Below, in pieces: positions 31,120 to 45,700 of a stretch of DNA of 64,000 nucleotides. Position 1 is the stretch's first letter. Each line of letters starts with the position of its first letter. Below the pieces are notes generated by a model. The model was not told the DNA's origin. It saw nothing but the letters and a program-made list of their open reading frames with translations, and did no database searches. Both the position numbers and the translations under genes were made by a program. Origin of the DNA: Lasioglossum baleicum (lineage: Eukaryota; Arthropoda; Insecta; Hymenoptera; Halictidae); contig NC_134944.1 of assembly GCF_051020765.1 (NCBI RefSeq), forward strand, positions 806,001-870,000, in the 5' to 3' direction.

Positions 31120-34100
31120 TATTGCTCCACGACACCCCGTATTGCGACGTGTGTTACAGCGGAAAATATTTTCGGTGCTTTTGTCTTTATTAGTAATGAG
31201 CAATGGCCGCCCTCTCCCATTTATCCAGAAAGGAGTCCAGGCTGCAACTCCTGTCCTCTCCTGAGCTGCCGGGCGTCCGCTAGCATTGCTTCGTACTCTC
31301 CCTAACCTATGGACGGCCGTGTTCTTACCTCGTCCTCTCCCACAGGCGCAGCAAAAATGCTCTGCGACAGCCTACCGGCATTTACACCAATCGTTGCTAA
31401 CCCCTAACAAGGCGTTTTAGGGATTTTAGAAGTTTCGGCGCGATTCTTGTCTTAATCTCAGGATACTGCCGAAGTGGATTCGCGCCCTGGGGTTGTCTCG
31501 TTCCTCGAGAAATGTTTGAAAACCTTCTTTCTACAAACATCGTCGAATATTTTCTTGAATGGTAACGCCGTTTCTTGACTAAGCTGAAGCATTTCCTGCT
31601 TCATTTTTTCGTGGTTAGTTGTGTGCATTCGTTCCGGATGATTGTGATCGTGTAATAATTTGATACACCCATCATCGATTTCCATGATTGCCCCACGACA
31701 CCCCGTAGTGCGGCGTGTGTTACACCGGAAAATATTTTCATTGCTTTTGTCTTTATTAGTACTTAGTAATGGCCGTCCTCTCCCATTTAGCCAGGGAGGC
31801 GTGCAGGCTGCAATTCCTGTCCTCTCCTGAGCTGCCGGGCGTCCGATAGCATTGCTTCGTACTCTCCCTTTCCCGTTCCTCGACTGAGCTGAAGCATTTC
31901 TTGCTTCATTTTTTCGTGGTCAGTTGTGTGCATTCATTCCGGATGATTGTGATCGTGTAATAATTTGATACACCCATCACCGACTTCCATGATTGCCCCA
32001 CGACACCCCGTAGTGCGGCGTGTGTTACACCGGAAAATATTTTCAGTGCTTTTGTCTTTATTAGTACTTAGTAATGGCCGTGCTCTCCCATTTAGCCAGG
32101 GAGGCGTCCAGGCTGCAACTCCTGTCCTCTCCTGAGCTGCCGGGCGTCCGATAGCATTGCTTCGTACTCTCCCTTTGCCGTTCCTCGACTGAGCTGAAGC
32201 ATTTCTTGCTTCATTTTTTCGTGGTCAGTTGTGTGCATTCGTTCCGGATGATTGTGATCGTGTAATAATTTGATACACCCATCATCGATTTCCATGATTG
32301 CCCCACGACACCCCGTAGTGCGGCGTGTGTTACACCGGAAAATATTTTCAGTGCTTTTGTCTTTATTAGTACTTAGTAATGGCCGTCCTCTCCCATTTAG
32401 CCAGGGAGGCGTCCAGGCTGCAACTCCTGTCCTCTCCTGAGCTGCCGGGCGTCCGATAGCATTGCTTCGTACTCTCCCTTTCCCGTTCCTCGACTGAGCT
32501 GAAGCATTTCTTGCTTCATTTTTTCGTGGTCAGTTGTGTGCATTCGTTCCGGATGATTGTGATCGTGTAATAATTTGATACACCCATCACCGCCTTCCAT
32601 TATTGCTCCACGACACCCCGTATTGCGACGTGTGTTACAGCGGAAAATATTTTCGGTGCTTTTGTCTTTATTAGTAATGAGCAATGGCCGCCCTCTCCCA
32701 TTTATCCAGAAAGGAGTCCAGGCTGCAACTCCTGTCCTCTCCTGAGCTGCCGGGCGTCCGCTAGCATTGCTTCGTACTCTCCCTTTCCCGTTCCTCGACT
32801 GAGCTGAAGCATTTCTTGCTTCATTTTTTCGTGGTCAGTTGTGTGCATTTGTGCCGGATGATTGTGATCGTGTAATAATTTGATACACCCATCACCGACT
32901 TCCATGATTGCCCCACGACACCCCGTAGTGCGGCGTGTGTTACACCGGAAAATATTTTCGATGCTTTTGTCTTTATTACTACTTAGTAATGGCCGTCCTC
33001 TCCCATTTAGTCGGGGAGGCGTCCAGGTGCAACCCCTGTCCTCTCCTGAGCTGCCGGGCGTCCGATAGCATTGCTTCGTACTCTCCCTTTCCCGTTCCTC
33101 GACTGAGCTGAAGCATTTCTTGCTTCATTTTTTCGTGGTCAGTTGTGTGCATTTGTGCCGGATGATTGTGATCGTGTAATAATTTGATACACCCATCACC
33201 GCCTTCCATTATTGCTCCACGACACCCCGTATTGCGACGTGTGTTACAGCGGAAAATATTTTCGGTGCTTTTGTCTTTATTAGTAATGGGCAATGGCCGT
33301 CCTCTCCCATTTATCCAGAGAGGCGTCCAGGCTGCAACTCCTGTCCTCTCCTGAGCTGCCGGGCGTCCGATAGCATTGCTTCGTACTCTCCCTTTCCCGT
33401 TTCTCGACTAAGCTGAAGCATTTCTTGCTTCATTTTTTCGTGCTCAGTTGTGTGCATTCGTTCCGGATGATTGTGATCGTGTAATAATTTGATACACCCA
33501 TCACCGCCTTCCATTATTGCTCCACCACACCCCGTATTGCGACGTGTGTTACAGCGGAAAATATTTTCGGTGCTTTTGTCTTTATTAGTAATGAGCAATG
33601 GCCGCCCTCTCCCATTTATCCAGAGAGGAGTCCAGGCTGCAACTCCTGTCCTCTCCTGAGCTGCCGGGCGTCCGCTAGCATTGCTTCGTACTCTCCCTAA
33701 CCTATGGACGGCCGTGTTCTTACCTCGTCCTCTCCCACAGGCGCAGCAAAAATGCTCTGCGACAGCCTACCGGCATTTACACCAATCGTTGCTAACCCCT
33801 AACAAGGCGTTTTAGGGATTTTAGAAGTTTCGGCGCGATTCTTGTCTTAATCTCAGGATACTGCCGAAGTGGATTCGCGCCCTGGGGTTGTCTCGTTCCT
33901 CGAGAAATGTTTGAAAACCTTCTTTCTACAAACATCGTCGAATATTTTCTTGAATGGTAACGCCGTTTCTTGACTAAGCTGAAGCATTTCCTGCTTCATT
34001 TTTTCGTGGTTAGTTGTGTGCATTCGTTCCGGATGATTGTGATCGTGTAATAATTTGATACACCCATCATCGATTTCCATGATTGCCCCACGACACCCCG

Positions 34101-36813
34101 TAGTGCGGCGTGTGTTACACCGGAAAATATTTTCAGTGCTTTTGTCTTTATTAGTACTTAGTAATGGCCGTCCTCTCCCATTTAGCCAGGGAGGCGTCCA
34201 GGCTGCAACTCCTGTCCTCTCCTGAGCTGCCGGGCGTCCGATAGCATTGCTTCGTACTCTCCCTTTCCCGTTTCTCGACTAAGCTGAAGCATTTCTTGCT
34301 TCATTTTTTCGTGCTCAGTTGTGTGCATTCGTTCCGGATGATCGTGATCGTGTAATAATTTGATACACCCATCATCGATTTCCATTATTGCTCCACGACA
34401 CCCCGTATTGCGACGTGTGTTACAGCGGAAAATATTTTCGGTGCTTTTGTCTTTATTAGTAATGGGCAATGGCCGTCCTCTCCCATTTATCCAGAGAGGC
34501 GTCCAGGCTGCAACTCCTGTCCTCTCCTGAGCTGCCGGGCGTCCGCTAGCATTGCTTCGTACTCTCCCTTTCCCGTTCCTCGACTGAGCTGAAGCATTTC
34601 TTGCTTCATTTTTTCGTGGTCAGTTGTGTGCATTTGTGCCGGATGATTGTGATCGTGTAATAATTTGATACACCCATCACCGACTTCCATGATTGCCCCA
34701 CGACACCCCGTAGTGCGGCGTGTGTTACACCGGAAAATATTTTCGATGCTTTTGTCTTTATTACTACTTAGTAATGGCCGTCCTCTCCCATTTAGTCGGG
34801 GAGGCGTCCAGGTGCAACCCCTGTCCTCTCCTGAGCTGCCGGGCGTCCGATAGCATTGCTTCGTACTCTCCCTTTCCCGTTCCTCGACTGAGCTGAAGCA
34901 TTTCTTGCTTCATTTTTTCGTGGTCAGTTGTGTGCATTTGTGCTGGATGATTGTGATCGTGTAATAATTTGATACACCCATCACCGCCTTCCATTATTGC
35001 TCCACGACACCCCGTATTGCGACGTGTGTTACAGCGGAAAATATTTTCGGTGCTTTTGTCTTTATTAGTAATGGGCAATGGCCGTCCTCTCCCATTTATC
35101 CAGAGAGGCGTCCAGGCTGCAACTCCTGTCCTCTCCTGAGCTGCCGGGCGTCCGATAGCATTGCTTCGTACTCTCCCTTTCCCGTTTCTCGACTAAGCTG
35201 AAGCATTTCTTGCTTCATTTTTTCGTGCTCAGTTGTGTGCATTCGTTCCGGATGATTGTGATCGTGTAATAATTTGATACACCCATCACCGCCTTCCATT
35301 ATTGCTCCACCACACCCCGTATTGCGACGTGTGTTACAGCGGAAAATATTTTCGGTGCTTTTGTCTTTATTAGTAATGAGCAATGGCCGCCCTCTCCCAT
35401 TTATCCAGAGAGGAGTCCAGGCTGCAACTCCTGTCCTCTCCTGAGCTGCCGGGCGTCCGCTAGCATTGCTTCGTACTCTCCCTAACCTATGGACGGCCGT
35501 GTTCTTACCTCGTCCTCTCCCACAGGCGCAGCAAAAATGCTCTGCGACAGCCTACCGGCATTTACACCAATCGTTGCTAACCCCTAACAAGGCGTTTTAG
35601 GGATTTTAGAAGTTTCGGCGCGATTCTTGTCTTAATCTCAGGATACTGCCGAAGTGGATTCGCGCCCTGGGGTTGTCTCGTTCCTCGAGAAATGTTTGAA
35701 AACCTTCTTTCTACAAACATCGTCGAATATTTTCTTGAATGGTAACGCCGTTTCTTGACTAAGCTGAAGCATTTCCTGCTTCATTTTTTCGTGGTTAGTT
35801 GTGTGCATTCGTTCCGGATGATTGTGATCGTGTAATAATTTGATACACCCATCATCGATTTCCATGATTGCCCCACGACACCCCGTAGTGCGGCGTGTGT
35901 TACACCGGAAAATATTTTCAGTGCTTTTGTCTTTATTAGTACTTAGTAATGGCCGTCCTCTCCCATTTAGCCAGGGAGGCGTCCAGGCTGCAACTCCTGT
36001 CCTCTCCTGAGCTGCCGGGCGTCCGATAGCATTGCTTCGTACTCTCCCTTTCCCGTTCCTCGACTGAGCTGAAGCATTTCTTGCTTCATTTTTTCGTGGT
36101 CAGTTGTGTGCATTCGTTCCGGATGATTGTGATCGTGTAATAATTTGATACACCCATCACCGCCTTCCATTATTGCTCCACGACACCCCGTATTGCGACG
36201 TGTGTTACAGCGGAAAATATTTTCGGTGCTTTTGTCTTTATTAGTAATGGGCAATGGCCGTCCTCTCCCATTTATCCAGAGAGGCGTCCAGGCTGCAACT
36301 CCTGTCCTCTCCTGAGCTGCCGGGCGTCCGATAGCATTGCTTCGTACTCTCCCTTTCCCGTTTCTCGACTAAGCTGAAGCATTTCTTGCTTCATTTTTTC
36401 GTGCTCAGTTGTGTGCATTCGTTCCGGATGATTGTGATCGTGTAATAATTTGATACACCCATCACCGATTTCCATTATTGCTCCACGACACCCCGTATTG
36501 CGACGTGTGTTACAGCGGAAAATATTTTCGGTGCTTTTGTCTTTATTAGTAATGAGCAATGGCCGTCCTCTCCCATTTATCCAGAGAGGAGTCCAGGCTG
36601 CAACTCCTGTCCTCTCCTGAGCTGCCGGGCGTCCGCTAGCATTGCTTCGTACTCTCCCTAACCTATGGGCGGCCGTGTTCTTACCTCGTCCTCTCCCACA
36701 GGCGCAGCAAAAATGCTCTGCGACAGCCTACCGGCATTTACACCAATCGTTGCTAACCCCTAACAAGGCGTTTTAGGGATTTTAGAAGTTTCGGCACGAT
36801 TCTTGTCTTAATC

Positions 36814-37224
36814 TCAGGATACTGCCGAAGTGGATTCGCGCCCTGGGGTTGTCTCGTTCCTCGAGAAATGTTTGAAAACCTTCTTTCTACAAACATCGTC
36901 GAATATTTTCTTGAATGGTAACGCCGTTTCTTGACTAAGCTGAAGCATTTCCTGCTTCATTTTTTCGTGGTTAGTTGTGTGCATTCGTTCCGGATGATTG
37001 TGATCGTGTAATAATTTGATACACCCATCATCGATTTCCATGATTGCCCCACGACACCCCGTAGTGCGGCGTGTGTTACACCGGAAAATATTTTCAGTGC
37101 TTTTGTCTTTATTAGTACTTAGTAATGGCCGTCCTCTCCCATTTAGCCAGGGAGGCGTCCAGGCTGCAACTCCTGTCCTCTCCTGAGCTGCCGGGCGTCC
37201 GATAGCATTGCTTCGTACTCTCAC
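36814..37224 (-). CDS. Representative FLYWCH-coding frame in a long monomer (136 codons)
   Basis: One of the longest frames in the array; an equivalent copy is at 46304-46714. It has a basic start, AAQERTGVAAWTPPWLNGRG, then the FLYWCH zinc-ligand half (FRC-x7-C ... HDHNH). It then has the segment found only in long monomers: TALPFKKIFDDVCRKKVFKH and a stop. The KIFDDVC segment is what normally follows FLYWCH in insect proteins of this type, by memory. The long monomers therefore look closer to the ancestral gene, and the short ones have lost 261 bp. The frame lacks the first aromatic half of a canonical FLYWCH domain and a convincing start context. Expression is doubtful. Confidence 0.3.
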   Translation of the reverse strand: MRVRSNAIGRPAAQERTGVAAWTPPWLNGRGRPLLSTNKDKSTENIFRCNTRRTTGCRGAIMEIDDGCIKLLHDHNHPERMHTTNHEKMKQEMLQLSQETALPFKKIFDDVCRKKVFKHFSRNETTPGRESTSAVS

Positions 37225-40200
37225 TTTCCCGTTCCTCGACTGAGCTGAAGCATTTCTTGCTTCATTTTTTCGTGGTCAGTTGTGTGCATTCGTTCCGGAT
37301 GATTGTAACCGTGTAATAATTTGATACACCCATCACCGCCTTCCATTATTGCTCCACGACACCCCGCATTGCGACGTGTGTTACAGCGGAAAATATTTTC
37401 GGTGCTTTTGTCTTTATTAGTAATGGGCAATGGCCGTCCTCTCCCATTTATCCAGAGAGGCGTCCAGGCTGCAACTCCTGTCCTCTCCTGAGCTGCCGGG
37501 CGTCCGATAGCATTGCTTCGTACTCTCCCTTTCCCGTTTCTCGACTAAGCTGAAGCATTTCTTGCTTCATTTTTTCGTGCTCAGTTGTGAGCATTCGTTC
37601 CGGATGATTGTGATCGTGTAATAATTTGATACACCCATCACCGACTTCCATGATTGCCCCACGACACCCCGTAGTGCGGCGTGTGTTACACCGGAAAGTA
37701 TTTTCGATGCTTTTGTCTTTATTACTACTTAGTAATGGCCGTCCTCTCCCATTTAGTCGGGGAGGCGTCCAGGTGCAACCCCTGTCCTCTCCTGAGCTGC
37801 CGGGCGTCCGATAGCATTGCTTCGTACTCTCCCTTTCCCGTTCCTCGACTGAGCTGAAGCATTTCTTGCTTCATTTTTTCGTGGTCAGTTGTGTGCATTC
37901 GTTCCGGATGATTGTGATCGTGTAATAATTTGATACACCCATCACCGCCTTCCATTATTGCTCCACGACACCCCGTATTGCGACGTGTGTTACAGCGGAA
38001 AATATTTTCGGTGCTTTTGTCTTTATTAGTAATGGGCAATGGCCGTCCTCTCCCATTTATCCAGAGAGGAGTCCAGGCTGCAACTCCTGTCCTCTCCTGA
38101 GCTGCCGGGCGTCCGCTAGCATTGCTTCGTACTCTCCCTAACCTATGGGCGGCCGTGTTCTTACCTCGTCCTCTCCCACAGGCGCAGCAAAAATGCTCTG
38201 CGACAGCCTACCGGTATTTATACCAATCGTTGCTAACCCCTAACAAGGCGTTTTAGGGATTTTAGAAGTTTCGGCGCGATTCTTGTCTTAATCTCAGGAT
38301 ACTGCCGAAGCGGATTCGCGCCCTGGGGTTGTCTCGTTCCTCGAGAAATGTTTGAAAACCTTCTTTCTACAAACATCGTCGAATATTTTCTTGAATGGTA
38401 ACGCCGTTTCTTGACTAAGCTGAAGCATTTCCTGCTTCATTTTTTCGTGGTTAGTTGTGTGCATTCGTTCCGGATGATTGTCATCGTGTAATAATTTGAT
38501 ACACCCATCATCGATTTCCATGATTGCCCCACGACACCCCGTAGTGCGGCGTGTGTTACACCGGAAAATATTTTCAGTGCTTTTGTCTTTATTAGTACTT
38601 AGTAATGGCCGTCCTCTCCCATTTAGCCAGGGAGGCGTCCAGGCTGCAACTCCTGTCCTCTCCTGAGCTGCCGGGCGTCCGATAGCATTGCTTCGTACTC
38701 TCCCTTTCCCGTTCCTCGACTGAGCTGAAGCATTTCTTGCTTCATTTTTTCGTGGTCAGTTGTGTGCATTTGTTCCGGATGATTGTGATCGTGTAATAAT
38801 TTGATACACCCATCACCGACTTCCATGATTGCCCCACGACACGCCGTAGTGCGGCGTGTGTTACACCGGAAAATATTTTCGATGCTTTTGTCTTTATTAC
38901 TACTTAGTAATGGCCGTCCTCTCCCATTTAGTCGGGGAGGCGTCCAGGTGCAACCCCTGTCCTCTCCTGAGCTGCCGGGCGTCCGATAGCATTGCTTCGT
39001 ACTCTCCCTTTCCCGTTCCTCGACTGAGCTGAAGCATTTCTTGCTTCATTTTTTCGTGGTCAGTTGTGTGCATTTGTGCTGGATGATTGTGATCGTGTAA
39101 TAATTTGATACACCCATCACCGCCTTCCATTATTGCTCCACGACACCCCGTATTGCGACGTGTGTTACAGCGGAAAATATTTTCGGTGCTTTTGTCTTTA
39201 TTAGTAATGGGCAATGGCCGTCCTCTCCCATTTATCCAGAGAGGCGTCCAGGCTGCAACTCCTGTCCTCTCCTGAGCTGCCGGGCGTCCGATAGCATTGC
39301 TTCGTACTCTCCCTTTCCCGTTTCTCGACTAAGCTGAAGCATTTCTTGCTTCATTTTTTCGTGCTCAGTTGTGTGCATTCGTTCCGGATGATTGTGATCG
39401 TGTAATAATTTGATACACCCATCACCGCCTTCCATTATTGCTCCACCACACCCCGTATTGCGACGTGTGTTACAGCGGAAAATATTTTCGGTGCTTTTGT
39501 CTTTATTAGTAATGAGCAATGGCCGCCCTCTCCCATTTATCCAGAGAGGAGTCCAGGCTGCAACTCCTGTCCTCTCCTGAGCTGCCGGGCGTCCGCTAGC
39601 ATTGCTTCGTACTCTCCCTAACCTATGGACGGCCGTGTTCTTACCTCGTCCTCTCCCACAGGCGCAGCAAAAATGCTCTGCGACAGCCTACCGGCATTTA
39701 CACCAATCGTTGCTAACCCCTAACAAGGCGTTTTAGGGATTTTAGAAGTTTCGGCGCGATTCTTGTCTTAATCTCAGGATACTGCCGAAGTGGATTCGCG
39801 CCCTGGGGTTGTCTCGTTCCTCGAGAAATGTTTGAAAACCTTCTTTCTACAAACATCGTCGAATATTTTCTTGAATGGTAACGCCGTTTCTTGACTAAGC
39901 TGAAGCATTTCCTGCTTCATTTTTTCGTGGTTAGTTGTGTGCATTCGTTCCGGATGATTGTGATCGTGTAATAATTTGATACACCCATCATCGATTTCCA
40001 TGATTGCCCCACGACACCCCGTAGTGCGGCGTGTGTTACACCGGAAAATATTTTCAGTGCTTTTGTCTTTATTAGTACTTAGTAATGGCCGTCCTCTCCC
40101 ATTTAGCCAGGGAGGCGTCCAGGCTGCAACTCCTGTCCTCTCCTGAGCTGCCGGGCGTCCGATAGCATTGCTTCGTACTCTCCCTTTCCCGTTCCTCGAC

Positions 40201-42700
40201 TGAGCTGAAGCATTTCTTGCTTCATTTTTTCGTGGTCAGTTGTGTGCATTCGTTCCGGATGATTGTGATCGTGTAATAATTTGATACACCCATCACCGCC
40301 TTCCATTATTGCTCCACGACACCCCGTATTGCGACGTGTGTTACAGCGGAAAATATTTTCGGTGCTTTTGTCTTTATTAGTAATGGGCAATGGCCGTCCT
40401 CTCCCATTTATCCAGAGAGGCGTCCAGGCTGCAACTCCTGTCCTCTCCTGAGCTGCCGGGCGTCCGATAGCATTGCTTCGTACTCTCCCTTTCCCGTTTC
40501 TTGACTAAGCTGAAGCATTTCCTGCTTCATTTTTTCGTGGTTAGTTGTGTGCATTCGTTCCGGATGATTGTGATCGTGTAATAATTTGATACACCCATCA
40601 TCGATTTCCATGATTGCCCCACGACACCCCGTAGTGCGGCGTGTGTTACACCGGAAAATATTTTCAGTGCTTTTGTCTTTATTAGTACTTAGTAATGGCC
40701 GTCCTCTCCCATTTAGCCAGGGAGGCGTCCAGGCTGCAACTCCTGTCCTCTCCTGAGCTGCCGGGCGTCCGATAGCATTGCTTCGTACTCTCACTTTCCC
40801 GTTCCTCGACTGAGCTGAAGCATTTCTTGCTTCATTTTTTCGTGGTCAGTTGTGTGCATTCGTTCCGGATGATTGTAACCGTGTAATAATTTGATACACC
40901 CATCACCGCCTTCCATTATTGCTCCACGACACCCCGCATTGCGACGTGTGTTACAGCGGAAAATATTTTCGGTGCTTTTGTCTTTATTAGTAATGGGCAA
41001 TGGCCGTCCTCTCCCATTTATCCAGAGAGGCGTCCAGGCTGCAACTCCTGTCCTCTCCTGAGCTGCCGGGCGTCCGATAGCATTGCTTCGTACTCTCCCT
41101 TTCCCGTTTCTCGACTAAGCTGAAGCATTTCTTGCTTCATTTTTTCGTGCTCAGTTGTGAGCATTCGTTCCGGATGATTGTGATCGTGTAATAATTTGAT
41201 ACACCCATCACCGACTTCCATGATTGCCCCACGACACCCCGTAGTGCGGCGTGTGTTACACCGGAAAGTATTTTCGATGCTTTTGTCTTTATTACTACTT
41301 AGTAATGGCCGTCCTCTCCCATTTAGTCGGGGAGGCGTCCAGGTGCAACCCCTGTCCTCTCCTGAGCTGCCGGGCGTCCGATAGCATTGCTTCGTACTCT
41401 CCCTTTCCCGTTCCTCGACTGAGCTGAAGCATTTCTTGCTTCATTTTTTCGTGGTCAGTTGTGTGCATTCGTTCCGGATGATTGTGATCGTGTAATAATT
41501 TGATACACCCATCACCGCCTTCCATTATTGCTCCACGACACCCCGTATTGCGACGTGTGTTACAGCGGAAAATATTTTCGGTGCTTTTGTCTTTATTAGT
41601 AATGGGCAATGGCCGTCCTCTCCCATTTATCCAGAGAGGAGTCCAGGCTGCAACTCCTGTCCTCTCCTGAGCTGCCGGGCGTCCGCTAGCATTGCTTCGT
41701 ACTCTCCCTAACCTATGGGCGGCCGTGTTCTTACCTCGTCCTCTCCCACAGGCGCAGCAAAAATGCTCTGCGACAGCCTACCGGTATTTATACCAATCGT
41801 TGCTAACCCCTAACAAGGCGTTTTAGGGATTTTAGAAGTTTCGGCGCGATTCTTGTCTTAATCTCAGGATACTGCCGAAGCGGATTCGCGCCCTGGGGTT
41901 GTCTCGTTCCTCGAGAAATGTTTGAAAACCTTCTTTCTACAAACATCGTCGAATATTTTCTTGAATGGTAACGCCGTTTCTTGACTAAGCTGAAGCATTT
42001 CCTGCTTCATTTTTTCGTGGTTAGTTGTGTGCATTCGTTCCGGATGATTGTCATCGTGTAATAATTTGATACACCCATCATCGATTTCCATGATTGCCCC
42101 ACGACACCCCGTAGTGCGGCGTGTGTTACACCGGAAAATATTTTCAGTGCTTTTGTCTTTATTAGTACTTAGTAATGGCCGTCCTCTCCCATTTAGCCAG
42201 GGAGGCGTCCAGGCTGCAACTCCTGTCCTCTCCTGAGCTGCCGGGCGTCCGATAGCATTGCTTCGTACTCTCCCTTTCCCGTTCCTCGACTGAGCTGAAG
42301 CATTTCTTGCTTCATTTTTTCGTGGTCAGTTGTGTGCATTTGTTCCGGATGATTGTGATCGTGTAATAATTTGATACACCCATCACCGACTTCCATGATT
42401 GCCCCACGACACGCCGTAGTGCGGCGTGTGTTACACCGGAAAATATTTTCGATGCTTTTGTCTTTATTACTACTTAGTAATGGCCGTCCTCTCCCATTTA
42501 GTCGGGGAGGCGTCCAGGTGCAACCCCTGTCCTCTCCTGAGCTGCCGGGCGTCCGATAGCATTGCTTCGTACTCTCCCTTTCCCGTTCCTCGACTGAGCT
42601 GAAGCATTTCTTGCTTCATTTTTTCGTGGTCAGTTGTGTGCATTCGTTCCGGATGATTGTGATCGTGTAATAATTTGATACACCCATCACCGCCTTCCAT
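37041..42700 (-). repeat. Higher-order repeat of 3570 bp
   Basis: Monomers at 37041, 37346, 37651, 37955, 38521, 38826 and 39130 are repeated 3570 bp later at 40611, 40916, 41221, 41525, 42091, 42396 and 42700. They share diagnostic variants: GATTGTAACC, a GTGAGCATTCG site, and CCGGTATTTATACC in the long monomer. Confidence 0.85.
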
Positions 42701-45700
42701 TATTGCTCCACGACACCCCGTAGTGCGGCGTGTGTTACACCGGAAAATATTTTCAGTGCTTTTGTCTTTATTAGTACTTAGTAATGGCCGTCCTCTCCCA
42801 TTTAGCCAGGGAGGCGTCCAGGCTGCAACTCCTGTCCTCTCCTGAGCTGCCGGGCGTCCGATAGCATTGCTTCGTACTCTCCCTTTCCCGTTCCTCGACT
42901 GAGCTGAAGCATTTCTTGCTTCATTTTTTCGTGGTTAGTTGTGTGCATTCGTTCCGGATGATTGTGATCGTGTAATAATTTGATACACCCATCATCGATT
43001 TCCATGATTGCCCCACGACACCCCGTAGTGCGGCGTGTGTTACACCGTAAAATATTTTCAGTGCTTTTGTCTTTATTAGTACTTAGTAATGGCCGTCCTC
43101 TCCCATTTAGCCAGGGAGGCGTCCAGGCTGCAACTCCTGTCCTCTCCTGAGCTGCCGGGCGTCCGATAGCATTGCTTCGTACTCTCCCTTTCCCGTTCCT
43201 CGACTGAGCTGAAGCATTTCTTGCTTCATTTTTTCGTGGTCAGTTGTGTGCATTCGTTCCGGATGATTGTGATCGTGTAATAATTTGATACACCCATCAC
43301 CGACTTCCATGATTGCCCCACGACACGCCGTAGTGCGGCGTGTGTTACACCGGAAAATATTTTCGATGCTTTTGTCTTTATTACTACTTAGTAATGGCCG
43401 TCCTCTCCCATTTAGTCGGGGAGGCGTCCAGGTGCAACCCCTGTCCTCTCCTGAGCTGCTGGGCGTCCGATAGCATTGCTTCGTACTCTCCCTTTCCCGT
43501 TCCTCGACTGAGCTGAAGCATTTCTTGCTTCATTTTTTCGTGGTCAGTTGTGTGCATTCGTTCCGGATGATTGTGACCGTGTAATAATTTGATACACCCA
43601 TCACCGCCTTCCATTATTGCTCCACGACACCCCGTATTGCGACGTGTGTTACAGCGGAAAATATTTTCGGTGCTTTTGTCTTTATTAGTAATGGGCAATG
43701 GCCGTCCTCTCCCATTTATCCAGAGAGGCGTCCAGGCTGCAACTCCTGTCCTCTCCTGAGCTGCCGGGCGTCCGATAGCATTGCTTCGTACTCTCCCTTT
43801 CCCGTTTCTCGACTAAGCTGAAGCATTTCTTGCTTCATTTTTTCGTGCTCAGTTGTGTGCATTCGTTCCGGATGATTGTGATCGTGTAATAATTTGATAC
43901 ACCCATCATCGATTTCCATTATTGCTCCACGACACCCCGTATTGCGACGTGTGTTACAGCGGAAAATATTTTCGGTGCTTTTGTCTTTATTAGTAATGAG
44001 CAATGGCCGTCCTCTCCCATTTATCCAGAGAGGAGTCCAGGCTGCAACTCCTGTCCTCTCCTGAGCTGCCGGGCGTCCGCTAGCATTGCTTCGTACTCTC
44101 CCTAACCTATGGGCGGCCGTGTTCTTACCTCGTCCTCTCCCACAGGCGCAGCAAAAATGCTCTGCGACAGCCTACCGGCATTTACACCAATCGTTGCTAA
44201 CCCCTAACAAGGCGTTTTAGGGATTTTAGAAGTTTCGGCACGATTCTTGTCTTAATCTCAGGATACTGCCGAAGTGGATTCGCGCCCTGGGGTTGTCTCG
44301 TTCCTCGAGAAATGTTTGAAAACCTTCTTTCTACAAACATCGTCGAATATTTTCTTGAATGGTAACGCCGTTTCTTGACTAAGCTGAAGCATTTCCTGCT
44401 TCATTTTTTCGTGGTTAGTTGTGTGCATTCGTTCCGGATGATTGTGATCGTGTAATAATTTGATACACCCATCATCGATTTCCATGATTGCCCCACGACA
44501 CCCCGTAGTGCGGCGTGTGTTACACCGGAAAATATTTTCAGTGCTTTTGTCTTTATTAGTACTTAGTAATGGCCGTCCTCTCCCATTTAGCCAGGGAGGC
44601 GTCCAGGCTGCAACTCCTGTCCTCTCCTGAGCTGCCGGGCGTCCGATAGCATTGCTTCGTACTCTCCCTTTCCCGTTCCTCGACTGAGCTGAAGCATTTC
44701 TTGCTTCATTTTTTCGTGGTCAGTTGTGTGCATTCGTTCCGGATGATTGTAACCGTGTAATAATTTGATACACCCATCACCGCCTTCCATTATTGCTCCA
44801 CGACACCCCGCATTGCGACGTGTGTTACAGCGGAAAATATTTTCGGTGCTTTTGTCTTTATTAGTAATGGGCAATGGCCGTCCTCTCCCATTTATCCAGA
44901 GAGGCGTCCAGGCTGCAACTCCTGTCCTCTCCTGAGCTGCCGGGCGTCCGATAGCATTGCTTCGTACTCTCCCTTTCCCGTTTCTCGACTAAGCTGAAGC
45001 ATTTCTTGCTTCATTTTTTCGTGCTCAGTTGTGAGCATTCGTTCCGGATGATTGTGATCGTGTAATAATTTGATACACCCATCACCGACTTCCATGATTG
45101 CCCCACGACACCCCGTAGTGCGGCGTGTGTTACACCGGAAAGTATTTTCGATGCTTTTGTCTTTATTACTACTTAGTAATGGCCGTCCTCTCCCATTTAG
45201 TCGGGGAGGCGTCCAGGTGCAACCCCTGTCCTCTCCTGAGCTGCCGGGCGTCCGATAGCATTGCTTCGTACTCTCCCTTTCCCGTTTCTCGACTAAGCTG
45301 AAGCATTTCTTGCTTCATTTTTTCGTGCTCAGTTGTGTGCATTCGTTCCGGATGATTGTGATCGTGTAATAATTTGATACACCCATCACCGCCTTCCATT
45401 ATTGCTCCACCACACCCCGTATTGCGACGTGTGTTACAGCGGAAAATATTTTCGGTGCTTTTGTCTTTATTAGTAATGAGCAATGGCCGCCCTCTCCCAT
45501 TTATCCAGAGAGGAGTCCAGGCTGCAACTCCTGTCCTCTCCTGAGCTGCCGGGCGTCCGCTAGCATTGCTTCGTACTCTCCCTAACCTATGGACGGCCGT
45601 GTTCTTACCTCGTCCTCTCCCACAGGCGCAGCAAAAATGCTCTGCGACAGCCTACCGGCATTTACACCAATCGTTGCTAACCCCTAACAAGGCGTTTTAG